The notes beneath the pieces were generated by a model. That model did not search any database and had not been told where the DNA came from. It worked only from the letters and a program-made list of their open reading frames with translations. Both the position numbers and the translations under genes were made by a program. DNA of 52,605 nt from Spongospora subterranea (lineage: Eukaryota > Endomyxa > Phytomyxea > Plasmodiophorida > Plasmodiophoridae): positions 1 to 52,605 of the forward strand of contig OUQQ01000056.1 of NCBI GenBank assembly GCA_900404475.1, in the 5' to 3' direction. This document shows, in pieces, positions 11,871-22,929 of this stretch; the first letter of the stretch is position 1; the number at the start of each line of letters is the position of its first letter.

Positions 11871-11937
11871 ACAGTAGATACGTTTGTCTGTTTTCCAGAA
11901 ATCAATTACTTGGCCGTTGCCTCGACAGATTGTTGTG

Positions 11938-12560
11938 TCAGGATAAGCGTTGAGTTGCGGGCGGCATCAGATCGAGCACGTTGTTTAATCTTTCAACGAT
12001 TTGTTCTTCACATGGGTAATTCTGCGAGGAGTGAAGTGCAGTTTGGTGAATCTCATTCCAGTTTGCAAGACCTGGTCCGGCGATGGCACCGATGCTGGAG
12101 AGCAGCGTATCTAGGTCTTTGAACATAGTTTCACGAATCTTGTCTGGCGTCGAGCTTAGAGCTCAAGGTGGCAGATTCTTTGTTGGAAATAAAAGTAACT
12201 AGTGAATTAAACTTTCCGTAATCTAGAGTGTAGCGACTTCTGTGATTAGGCAGCTGCGTTAGAAGATATGCTGGCAATGTCTGAGTTGCACGTCCTAAAT
12301 CGAGATCCTCACGGTCAATAAACTGATGCCTTCGAATATTAGATAAATGCCAAATTCTGCTTAAAACCAGGGAAATTGTCCAGGGCCTCGCAATCAATCG
12401 GGTCAAAGCAAAAAATCAAGCTCTCAAAGAAACCCAAAAACAAGCGGTAGAATGGCTTTTGGCACTCTGTGGTTACCCGACGCCGACGGGCTCTATAAAT
12501 AGAAGACTGCAGAGTTCGATGCGCAGCCTTCCGTATGTCATTCTGTGACAATGGGCGCAA
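11938..12560 (-). pseudogene. Broken ORF remnant containing the right inverted-repeat copy
   Basis: Minus-strand frames at 12339-12560, 12131-12406 and 11938-12126 can be read one after another through frameshifts. The last reads DLDTLLSSIGAIAG and GLANWNEIHQTALHSSQN. It shares a conserved peptide with the left inverted-repeat copy, so it probably derives from a repeated element. No known domain was recognised. It could be a gag-like or accessory ORF of the RT element beside it. Confidence 0.3.
12113..12183 (-). repeat. Inverted repeat, right copy
   Basis: Read on the minus strand this encodes NKESATLSSKLDA and then, in a shifted frame, DKIRETMFKDL. The frame break matches the roughly 14 nt missing relative to the left copy. 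The two copies therefore look like fragments of the same mobile-element ORF in opposite orientation. Confidence 0.85.
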
Positions 12561-12960
12561 CCCGCAGTGAAGTTGTCAAAAAAGTGTGAAGAAATCACTG
12601 CCATTCAGCGTTTCTCGCTAGGATGGTTTAATCAGCGATTGATGCGTCTGCATCGTCCGTTTCTCGGTATTGTTTCAATGACATTGCTTGTTAAATATAC
12701 GAATTTAATGGATATTATTGTTGAATTTCTCGAAACCTTTGACCGATGTGGAAAAAACGTAGACGAAATGGAGCGAGTATCGGTTTCGCCCGTCATTGGA
12801 TATCCCAGTTATTAACTGTCTGACAATGGTTATGAGATTGACAGGGGATAGGACAGGGACGATCAAGTCAAACCAGCTCAAGACTGACGAATGATCAGTG
12901 TCGATCGATCCCAGCCGGGTTTTGGAGAACCAACCTACCAGTCCAGTTGACCAACTCGTG
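12561..12960. other. Unassigned stretch
   Basis: Nothing firm was found. A plus-strand ORF (12567-12815) contains RLMRLHRPFLG, reminiscent of the middle region of fungal zinc-cluster transcription factors, but there is no zinc cluster and no flanking homology. Confidence 0.3.
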
Positions 12961-13258
12961 TCACCAAACGACGCATTCATTTCCAAAAATAATTATATTG
13001 ATAAACATATCGTACCAGCGTGTCCCTGAGATATAGCCAACCTCTGGAGCAAACGCCATTTTTTTGTCGCCGCCCCAAGGGTAAATATCTCGGTTGTGCA
13101 CCGCGGATATTGGGAATTATTAGTGGTGGATATTCTGGCAAAGTATTGTCCATCCCCTCTCTCAATCGTCGGGCAAGCTTTCTCTCCAGATTCCGGTACG
13201 ACGGTCGCGTCAGCAGTGGGTGCCCACGTTCGGTAATCCGCCCTGGCGATGATGTCAC
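12961..13258 (-). CDS. Small unidentified protein, possibly frameshifted
   Basis: The minus frame from ATG 13258 reads RPSYRNLERKLARRLREG and NTLPEYPPLIIPNIRG, a basic, protein-like start. At a run of seven A (about 13070) the sensible reading changes frame: the +1 frame continues KKMAFAPEVGYISGTRWYDM and FINIIIFGNECVVW and stops at 12961. The original frame instead runs into less protein-like sequence. The combined product (about 98 residues) would have a basic N-terminus and a hydrophobic C-terminal segment. I do not recognise the family. The 5' end overlaps the start of the acetyltransferase gene on the other strand, so either start may be wrong. Confidence 0.35.
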
Positions 13259-14002
13259 AAGAAGCGGATTTCCTGCTGAAATCCAGGAAGGCGTTTCCGA
13301 CCGACTTGGTCACAAAATCGTGGCCCGATTCGCCTACGAAATCCCTACCGCCATCGTTGCCATTATCGCCAATTCAGTCATCACCGCAATTACGAGATAT
13401 TCGCTCGTTGGAAATACGCCATATTTCATCGTCCGATCTAGATGGTTTGAGGGCACTGGATCTATCTCTGTTTCCGGTCACCTATTCCGATTCATTTTAC
13501 CAACTTCTATTGGATCGACCTGAGCTCACCGTTTTAGCCGTATCTCCAGATCAGGTCATTCCGATATTATATAAATGGGTTTTGTTCGGGTCTCTGATCG
13601 ATCAGTTTTCAGGAATTGGTCGGTTGCGCCACGAGCCGAGTGATTCATGATCGATTTCGATCATGGCTGTCATTGTCACCTAAATCGGTCGGGTATATCT
13701 CAACGGTCGGTGTCAGCGTTGCGTATAGGCGGCAAGGTCTAGCTCGAATCCTTCTCAATCGTTTGCTCGAGGAGCTAGATAAATTTTGCGACGTCATCAT
13801 TCTCCATGTCAAGGCCGATAACGAATCCGCGATACGAATGTACCTTGAGCTCGGGTTCGTCCGTGTTCGGTATTTGCCTGCCCATTATTACTTTCACAAT
13901 ACATATCATGACGCCATCCAACTGCAGCGGGGTGCAACGACTTCACCCCCACCAGTTGACTCCAATGTGTATGGCGCATTGTCAAGATGCTCTATTCTGT
14001 AA
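13249..14002 (+). CDS. GNAT-family N-alpha-acetyltransferase, NAA60/NAA50-like
   Basis: This family acetylates protein N-termini using acetyl-CoA. Exon 1 (13249-13554, exactly 102 codons) contains LFPVTYSDSFYQLLLDRPEL, the substrate-side signature of NAA50/NAA60. A 58-nt intron (13555-13612) is followed by VGYISTVGVSVAYRRQGLAR (acetyl-CoA pyrophosphate loop, R/Q-x-x-G-x-A type) and LLNRLLEEL. Then come DVIILHVKADNESAIRMY and LELGFVRVRYLPAHYYF, the remaining GNAT strands. The first 45 residues are Ser/Pro-rich. The start could also be the second Met, one codon later. NAA60 acts on the Golgi in animals; whether this protein is membrane-bound is not evident. It converges with the Yippee gene. 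Confidence 0.9.
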
Positions 14003-14231
14003 TACCAAAACTAGCAGTTTAATATTCTGTAAATATTATAATATATGCCCACCTCTACGAGGACAATGCTAATATGGAGGATCATTTGATTTATATAAGT
14101 TATTGAATAGGGGTATCGGCGCCATGATGGCGGTGATGCGGCTTTGATATATGCAGCTTCAAGGGAAAATACGTAGAAGTTAGTAGAGGCACTTGGGAAT
14201 CCGAAATTGCCGATCAGGATTTTTCTGCCGG

Positions 14232-14761
14232 TCAACAAGGGTTGCGTCTAAGACGAGGCTTTTTAAATGCGACCAAATTTCGACTGAGTATGTATCGACC
14301 AATTTTGTATTGCTGGTCTTGATTATCGGCCCCAAGCTGTAAATACATGTTCATTGGAATGTGATTATAAAAAAACATAACATGAAGTCATACGTATTTC
14401 CAGCCAAGCTCAGTGCCGCATTGTATGCAAAATGTAGGACAAATCCGATGCCGACCAGTATTCAACAATTGACTACGCTCGGGACCACAATAAAGGTTCA
14501 CTCTGCTCAACAGGTATCAAGTTCGGAACAATCACAACCTGTTCCCTTGTTCTCTTACACAACATTGAACAGATAAGCCGTACTACTTGCTGTCACGAAA
14601 TTCTAAACACCTGGTGAATGATAGGTGACAATAATTGATTTACGATCAGTTTCTACCCTGGAAACAAGATCCTTCATAACTGTCAGATGCGCTCGGCACA
14701 ATCCGCATTCTACGACGGTATTGGTTGACTTATTCAAATACTGCAGATAAACGCGCCCCAT
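14232..14761 (-). CDS. Yippee-like zinc-binding protein
   Basis: Yippee domains are compact beta folds holding one zinc through two Cys-x2-Cys pairs; relatives include YPEL1-5, cereblon and Mis18. From ATG 14761 the product reads MGRVYLQYLNKS, then VECGLCRAHLT (first CxxC). Across introns with GTAGAA, GTAAGA and GTATGA donors come STAYLFNVVVNLYCGPERS, LLNTGRHRICPTFCIQCGTE (second CxxC), LGWKY, and QDQQYKIGRYIL. The stop is at 14232-14234. The introns recreate the family alignment exactly, which is strong support. The length, about 120 residues, is typical. Yippee proteins are widely conserved; YPEL5 is a subunit of the GID/CTLH ubiquitin ligase in animals. Confidence 0.95.
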
Positions 14762-15769
14762 ATCGGAATGCTTCCTGCGGTCATCAACTCGTTTGAGTAT
14801 CTTCGACGGGTCGAAGAAATGGCGCTAAAGGCGGCAACAGCAACCGAGAGCAGCCCTCAGCCGTCTGTCTGTTACTGTACCATTCATCACGACTGGGCAC
14901 TGGATCATGGATAATAACTGGTCAATTGGTATCGTTTGAGGGGTTACGGCAATAGTTCCTACTACACGCTCCACGTAGGCGGGTCTATATTTGATGACTG
15001 GCGTATGTTGTTCACACTTGAGACCGCTTATTCCTCGCAGTGATAGAAATGTGAAGGTCAACTTGGGGATTCATAAATGCCACTACCGCAACGACTTTAA
15101 CACCTTTTCGTTAACCAACCGCATATTTTTGTGCTACACTCCTCGGATTTGAATAACTTTTGAAACAAAAAAAAATCGCCGCGTGTACAGACTCTCAGGA
15201 AACTGAGCTCCGAAGTTGAAAGGTGTTTTCGGTTCAGCTTGGGTGTTCATATCTGAGTCGGTGAATATCCAAAAACAATAAAATAGCCAGAAGCTGGCGT
15301 TACCAAACTATATTCAACAGCAATCAGTGACAAGTGTACGGCCTCGTTATTGCAGTGATATTGTAAACAAACTCAAGGCGAGAAAAAATTAGTCTGAGCC
15401 CGCTTGAATGAATTTATGATGAATAAATAGTGTAAATACTGACTGATGGTACCAGCTAAATTGTTGAGGCAGACATGCATTGATTGCCGCTGCCGTTTGG
15501 TGGAGCGTTGCACGAATGAATTATTGAGTCAACAGTCTTCAACATCGGAGCAGGCGTCGAGTGCAGATTTTTCAATCGACATTGATCGTTTATACGCGTG
15601 AGTGCCTGGAGTAAAGTGATTGCTTGCTTGCTTCGGGTCTGAAGATATTATATACACTCCAGCATCTTCATTCTGAAGAAATGACTATGAAAAGCAAAAG
15701 AGGCGTTGAAAAGAGTAGCTACCGATGTCGAAACTTCTTGAGACGTATCTAGATTTGGACCGTCAACAT
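14762..15769. other. Intergenic region
   Basis: About 1 kb lies between the Yippee start and the end of the DENN/F-BAR gene. A minus ORF at 14825-15061 directly upstream of Yippee has no motif. The rest is AT-rich with stops in all frames. No RNA gene was recognised. Confidence 0.45.
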
Positions 15770-18700
15770 CTAAAAACAGTTAAACGCTAAATTGACATCT
15801 CTGATCACGCATTCAGATTTACAAAGAATTTTGTCAAGATTCAGATGACTGATTTCAACACTTCTGCTAAACCCTTCTTCCATGCCACGATCTAAATTAC
15901 GACGAACCACTTCGGGACAATCAACGAACCCAGAGGCTCTGGTCGCGTCCACCCAGGCCTCCATATCTCCACGAATGTCGACTGTCAGACAACACCACGG
16001 TTCATACGTGTCATGAAGATGTTGGCAAGTCCATACTGGCTGAAGCTGCAACACCCAGCGACTTGATCGGTGAAGTCAGCTGATCATTCAAGTCTCTTAT
16101 ATGTTCCAAGCACTTCATTGAGATATCTCGGAAATTTTTGATCCTATTCATTTCAATATCCTAAAGCAAACTTTCAGTGTCTGAACAGTGCGGCTAATCT
16201 AGAAGCCTTGCCTCCACAAACATGCGGATTGACTTCACAATATCGCCAAATTGAGCCACAGCCCTTTCATTATCCAATTTGGCCTTCTCGTTGCTTGATT
16301 TTGCCGTTTCAAACTCGGCTTCAGCTTCTGCTAACTTGACCCTAACAACATTCTGATAAAAATGACGAAACTGTGAGATAGTATACAAAAACCTTTGCTT
16401 TTCGATTGGAGTTCTCATAAATCGCATTAACCTGTTGTTGGAAGTTTGCAACTCTGGTTGAGATATTTCCATCTCCGAACGAGCAACTTTTTCTTTGACT
16501 TGGTTGACGATTTGAGACGTGCGAAGAAGTTCATGTTGCGTCCGCTCGAAAACACCGGCGATGACGTCGTAGGATCTCCGCTCAGACTATATATACACAT
16601 CATTTTGACGTGACCTGACTTTTGCCGGATGTGGCGAACCTGTTCCTTGGCAACAGCCATCGCCAACCTCGACTGCAATGAATCTCTTTGCTGCCTCAGT
16701 TCCGCAATCAATCCTCTGCACGATGTTGAATTGGTGATATGGATGAATGAATTAATACCTTCGAATTATGACTGACGTTTCGAGAATGGCGGGCCATAAG
16801 GAGAAAAAGTTGTCGAAAGCGTCAAATGCGCTGGTAAGAGAAGGAAGATTCTGTTTCAATTAGTTAATTCACTAGCGAAGAAAAATTGAAAAAACTGCAC
16901 TTGTTGTTGCTGAAGGATCCAATGACTCTTTTTTATCTTCGAAAACAAGAGCTCATCAGCAGCGTTCAAGCCATCCAAATAAAAAAGTGCTTGGCNCAAA
17001 TGCGCTGGTAAGAGAAGGAAGATTCTGTTTCAATTAGTTAATTCACTAGCGAAGAAAAATTGAAAAAACTGCACTTGTTGTTGCTGAAGGATCCAATGAC
17101 TCTTTTTTATCTTCGAAAACAAGAGCTCATCAGCAGCGTTCAAGCCATCCAAATAAAAAAGTGCTTGGCTGACACATTCTATTCCGTCATTGACTTTGTC
17201 ACAAATCTGACATGCAAACATACATGGCAAAATCAAACGACTTCAGCGATCTGGCCACTTACATTCTTATTATTGCCGTCATTGATGAAGTATTGGCCAT
17301 GATCGACGGAAAGGTAGTCCTTTACAGCAGCCAACCAAGGAGTGAGCATTTTGATAGCTATAACGAACAAGTATTAGTAAAAAACAAAACTGAAGCGGCG
17401 TGTGAAGTCTTTACAATTTTGCATATCTGAATAGAACTCGGAAAAAACCTTGTGAATGTTCATCAGCGTTTGCCTCAGGAGGCTCAAACGCTTTTCCTCA
17501 ACTTTTTGAAACTGATCAAGGAGGTGCGCATTGCCCAGTTGATGCTGAACTTGAGCTGCTTCCCACTGCCTAGATAAAACATCCATTTCTCGCTGAGAAC
17601 GTCGCACAGAGTCTGAAGAAGTCTAGAATGAAAATTAGAGTTCGGATACAAAAAGCAGTACACAAGTGCAGAAACCGACGGCTGCAGCTGTGCCTCCTCT
17701 TGAGTATGTATCAAAAGCAGCCTGCAAATCAGTTTCTAGCTTGAGTTTGCGTTTATGAATCATTGTAAAAGATCCTTTGCATTCGCGTTTTAAAACGCGA
17801 ATTTCCGTAAACTAAACACTTATTTAATTAATAATTGCATCGTTAAAATCCTATATGCTTACTAATTGCTGAAAACGCTTTGAAACAGAACTGCATGACT
17901 GCCCAATCTCCCCACAATGTGAACCTAGCTTCTCTAAAAACGTGGCTTCTGACTGAGTGATGTCACTGGGACGATCGACAACCGATAATCTTATTGAGGA
18001 CGGCTTGTTGAACGGAGATTTTAAAACCCTGGAAACCACCGTCAAGGGAGATGTATAGTGTGGCAAGATCGCATACGCAGGTTTTGAGAGTTTTTCCAAG
18101 CTTTTGCTGACAGACTGAATAACTGGATGAGAAAATAAAGAGGCAAAAGAATCGATCACCTACGTCGAAAATCGACGACAATGATTCCAGCATAAAAGAA
18201 AACTGTTTTACAACGGATTTGCCCTGAACAGCATGGTTGAAAACTAATTCAAACCTGCCCCAAACGAGAATGGAGAATTTAAACACAGATGGTGAGACAG
18301 CATGGCTTGTAAATCCTTTCATCTAATGTCATCTTAAAAAAATGTTTTACAAAATGATGAGGGACCCGACCGAATATACATCACCACCATCCATACAACT
18401 CGAACATGGAGAGTCGAGGTTTTTGGATGCGCTTGGGGAGAGGTCACATGGGAGTAGTAAGTGTACATCAGACGTTGTCTCTCTGATGTGCATTGTCAAC
18501 ACGAAGAGTACTAAACATGGAACTGTACCGACGTGTAATCGTCAGGAATTACGATTGCATCCACAGATGAAGCCAGAATTTCGATATGTGTTAGTTCGGA
18601 TTGAATTTGAGTTTGACGGGCCGAAATCAAACTGAAGTACACTATATTAGAATAACAAATGGATGGGATACGCAGATGTACCGATTCATTGTTTTTTTAA

Positions 18701-21543
18701 ATGTTGAGATTCGTTCGGCCTTTAATCGCTTCAACTCGTTAATGATTTGTGGAATCCTAGAATTGTAAAGATCCAAGCTCGTCCAAAACGCTGTTTCAGC
18801 TTCGGAGAGTTCAATACTTAAGGTTTGGACTTCAGCGCGAGCGCTGACTAAAGAGGTTGCTGACTTGAAATTCCTTCCAGGGTAGTTTTTATGAACTTAC
18901 CTAAGCGAGTCATTTCACTTTGTCTAGGCCATAAAGACACAGACTTCCTGTTGTCGGAAATGTTTGTGTCTGACTCCACTGCAATCAAACGCGCCTGAGC
19001 ATTAGCATGCGAAGTTTTTGCTTTTTCCAACTCTGTCTTCCGTTGTGTTGCTTCAGCATCCAAATTGCTGAAGCATAGTAAAAACAATATTGCGAAATGA
19101 AGTGTTTTTTCGTTACCGTGATTCGTCGAATAGAATTTTGAGCTCGCGATCAATAAACTGGTTCTTGGTGAACAACTGAGCATTGACTTCCAATTCTATG
19201 GTCGATCTGGCGTGGGAGGCATCACTTCTTGTCTTGCTGTAAATGCAACGGTGAATGAAGCAGTCGGCAGACACAGGACAACAAAGAGCACTCGATATAC
19301 GCCTCCATTTGGTCCCATGCAGCTGCAACAGCAGTATCATTAGCGGAAACTGGGCGAACCCGAAGCTTGCTTTCCAAAGTAGCCATTGATCGAGAAATCG
19401 ATGCCAGTTCATTGACTGTTTTGGTGATAGATATAAACGCATATTGTTCCCTGGAAGATGTTGAAGAAATAGAGTGAAGTTGCCGAGCATACATTTTCTT
19501 TAGAAATCCCACAATGAGAGGTACGTTGAGAATAAACAAAACCTATACCTGATCGATGAAAAACTTCAAAGACGCATGAGACATTCCCTAATCATGTTTT
19601 CATTTAGCCATTTCACTTTCGTCAATAATATGCAACCAACCGAAGAAGATTTTTGCGACTCTGTAGTCGTATCCAGCAAGACTTCGACGATGCGAGTTCC
19701 TGGAATGAGCGAAGGGTTCCAATGGGTAGGAAGACCGTCGAAGTAAGTTGACATTGTACCATCCCCTATTGGGGCGACACAAATGTGTTGCGACTTATGA
19801 ACCTGTGGAAACACCGATCATCCAAAGTAGGTAACCGTTGAGAATCATACCTGAGAAGTATCTGAAAGAAATGCTGCCGCTTTTCCTTGTTCCCTGTTGA
19901 TGTAATCATCAAACAATATAGTGTCGATGTCTTGAGGAAACGCAACGCGATCATCAATAAACGAAGCAAACATCTGCGTCGCTGTGAACTGATTAAGGAA
20001 TTCACACCTAGAGGGATGCTTGTGATGGTGATATTTTTTTACAGTTATGCATAGGCCTACCGATCAGCGGACGCCTCCAAAAAACTATTAGTATTGAAAC
20101 TATTTGCCGAATCAACATCAAGGAACTGATGGTAATTAACCATTATTGACGCAAAAAATCTCATAAACGTGTCCTTGAATGCAGCAGAATCTACTGAATC
20201 CGAAGACAGCGATACCCTATGGACGCTTTAACAAGGTCGTTGAACGATATATGGGTCCATTACATATCAGGAACGTTGGCAAGTAAGCGCAGTCGTTTTG
20301 CAAGCTGCTTTCCGGGGCGCTCGGGAAGAGCAGGAGTGGCATCAAGACTCACTGGCAATCCTGACTCGTCCAAAGAACAAACTGTATGAATGAATGAATG
20401 AGATTTAGCAGGAAATAGAAAGTGACACTCAACCTGTGTTGGCATCAATATCGACGGTGGTGATGCCAGAGAGCAGGGCGGGTTCAGGAAGGTAAGAGCG
20501 CACGACACCCATAAGAAACGGCATTGGAGCACATATGTATTCAGCGAGACTTATTGGCAGAAGCGGGATGTATATATGACGCCAGAAAAAAGGCGATATC
20601 ATGCATCCGATCTTAAGTAAAGATGTAGGTATGATTTGATTGTCGTAGAAGAAGGAGAACACTTACAGTCTCAATAACAACTGTAAGAAGCGCTTCGTTG
20701 TTTGCAATAAACAAGACTCGACGCTCTGTAAGAACAGCAGTGAAAATCTTCAAAATCTGCTCAATGGAGAAACGTTGGAAAAAAATTCCAACTTCATAGT
20801 CGATCAAGGGTCCCGAATTTGGAGGGGGTCGTTTGAAGCAAAGCTCTTTTGGAAAATTTCCGCTCGGCAATGGCACTATTACCTACAGGGACAAGCTCGT
20901 ATCAGAGCAACTTTAACATATCTACGATCGGAACCTCAATTCGCCCTCTAGGAGGAACAGGGACTTCGAAAATAAAATTCGTTAGAATCGACTCGAGAGG
21001 GGCAACAAACACGCTGAAGAAGCAACTCAGAACGATTGAACACCTTAATCTGACAGCATTACCGGCTAGAGGTCATCACTGACATTACATGATCAAGAAA
21101 GGCTGACATTTGGCGATAAAAAGCCCAATGCGACGTCAAAACAATACAGCAAGGCATTGAGGCTATTTCATCGTAAAACCTAACACTACTGACAAATACT
21201 CGCCGACCATCAACCTCGGTTAGTATAAACCTGAGGGCGACTAAAAAATAACGGCCAGAAACAAATAAAATAGAAACTAACGTGAAGCTGCACGAAATCA
21301 CCTCTTTCCTTGGAAAAAATGCATCTTGCCCACTTGGAAAGCAAAACTGCAAGCGTTGCTTCAAACGACAAATTTGGCAAAAATTACGAGTCCGTATACC
21401 ATATGTAAATCTTTCGGAAAGGGACAATCATTGTGGTCGACGGGAGGGAAGCGAGCCGCTACGTATGACAGCACTGGTTCCGGTTTGCAATAGACGATGG
21501 CGAAATAGTCCACGACCCGTGATGTGACTTGGCTGCCAAACAT
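15770..21543 (-). CDS. DENN-domain protein with tandem F-BAR modules
   Basis: The N-terminal part is a DENN module (Rab GEF fold). uDENN starts at ATG 21543 (SRVVDYFAIVYCKPEPVLSY, FPPVDHNDCPFPKDL, QFCFPSGQD). cDENN follows (LESILTNFIFEVPVPPRGRI, LTERRVLFIANNEALLT, HIYIPLLPISLAEYICAPMP). dDENN ends near 19860 (DDRVAFPQDIDTILFDDYIN). The same frame continues across an intron into FDGLPTHWNPSLIPGTRIVE and an F-BAR-like helix set (FFIDQ, YARQLHSIS, KNQFIDRELKILFDESR, ELKRLKAERISTFKKTMNRL). A second F-BAR (about 18322-17300) has WGRFELVFNHAVQGKSVVKQ and FQKVEEKRLSLLRQTLMNI. A third (about 17200-15950) has KLAEAEAEFETAKSSNEKAK and DIEMNRIKNFRDISMKCLEH. The link between the first and second F-BAR (18320-18540) is the weakest join; two genes are possible, the second starting at ATG 18322. 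Modules two and three join through a GTAAGT intron. A contig joint lies inside (16823-17169). Confidence 0.75.
16823..17169. repeat. Perfect 173-bp tandem duplication around a single N
   Basis: Positions 16823-16995 and 16997-17169 are identical over 173 bp and are separated only by one N at 16996. This is the mark of two contig ends that overlap but were not merged in scaffolding. It falls inside the third F-BAR module. Collapsing it restores the exon containing LNAADELLFSKIKKSHW and the next exon (AFDAFDNFFSLWPAILETS). Confidence 0.95.
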
Positions 21544-21657
21544 GCCCGGCCGCTCCCCACCGTACCTGGCCCGATACCTTATCCTGAGGGCGCCGCCCCG
21601 TTTACGCGTCCCAACTCCATTACCGTCAATATGGGCCCTATTATCGCTTGGTGTGTG

Positions 21658-21689
<32 letters not shown>

Positions 21690-22929
21690 GCAGTTAATTG
21701 TCTGTATCGGTGTGTGTGTGTGTGGGGGTGGGTGGGATCGGTCGTCAACCCACTACACTCTACCAAGTAACGCCATGCTCTCACTCATCCTCTGCCCCTG
21801 CCAGATGGCAATCAAACGCCAACAATTGGAGTCGTGAGTTCCCGAGCATTTTAGCCATGAGGATATATATATTTTTTTTCATCGCACCGAACGGGTCGGC
21901 GGCGGAACGACCATGTTTACATGCACCGGGCCTGAAGGCACCATCATATACAAATTACATGATGACGCTCCAGATGAATAAGTACTAGCGACAGCGTCAC
22001 GATTTGGCGACAACTGAGTTTGTTTCAATCTTGAATCATCAAACAATCAACATCTCACGGCATTCAGCAGCCTAATCAAAAGGTGGCGAGAAATGTGCCA
22101 ATAGTTTGCCCTTTCGCTTGGAGTTTGGTAAAACGTTCATCTCTCGCACGCTAAATGAAAGACTACCAGACGTTGTTACCTTTGGAATGTTCTTACTTTT
22201 GGAGTGGGAAATTGATTCGCCATTCCGAAGCGTTTGTCTTGTGTCAACGGCGAGAGTTCTGGTAGCAACGAGTCTGCATGATTCATGGTTCTTCAAATCA
22301 GGGCAACTTTAGCACCATCGTAGTGCAGAGTTAACTGTGTCCATGCGGAGGAGGCACTAATACCATCTTCGAAACTGCAATATTTTCTCGAGAGAACACC
22401 AACTGGCCGGCCCTTGGGTATAAGAATACCCAGAAATACCAACAGTTTCGATGATGGTGATGGTGATCCCTTGGCTCCGATTAGCCATGCATGACGATTA
22501 TGTTGTCAAAAGGAATATAGGGCCAGTAGATCAGATTATCGCTGATTGGCCATTCCCTGGCGCCAATACCCCAGGTCAGCACCCCAAACAGACCACCGTC
22601 CTACAAGGTCAACGATTTCCTGGCCCTTTAGTTGATCCGGCAACGGGACATCATCGATCGATGGCGACTTTGACCCGATTTCTGGAACACGAGATTTACG
22701 AACTGGAACGGTGAACCGACCTCTCGACTTGTGAGGTTCTCTGGTCGACATGGCGTGACTCATGGAAAACGGAACTTAACCAACTACTGAGATGGGACGT
22801 CGGCATAAACCGGTAAATCCGGAAAGTCGTTATTGCATTGAACGGCCCATCAAATAGTTTTGTTATCGCAGTTGGGTTCTGGGCGGGACGTAATTCCAAG
22901 GCCCAAACCATCGGGGTATCGCTCCCCAT
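21544..22929. other. Intergenic region between divergent DENN and tyrosinase genes
   Basis: About 1.4 kb without a recognisable gene. It includes the microsatellites at 21658-21730. ORFs at 22451-22714 (plus) and 22536-22929 (minus) have no known motif. A spliced minus-strand reading through VPVRKSRVPEIGSKSP and DQLKGQEIVDLVGRWSVWG looks faintly protein-like, but I could not assign it. Confidence 0.4.
21658..21730. repeat. Microsatellites: (GA)n then (TG)n
   Basis: An imperfect (GA)n tract of about 34 nt (21658-21691, one C interruption) is followed about 20 nt later by a (TG)n tract running into G-rich sequence (21711-21730). The tracts lie just upstream of the DENN gene start. Confidence 0.95.

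Noticed and set aside
12567..12815. RLMRLHRPFLG resembling a fungal zinc-cluster transcription factor
   Set aside because: No zinc cluster, no continuation, next to repeat-derived sequence.
22451..22929. Overlapping ORFs on both strands upstream of tyrosinase
   Set aside because: No recognisable domain; spliced readings could not be confirmed.
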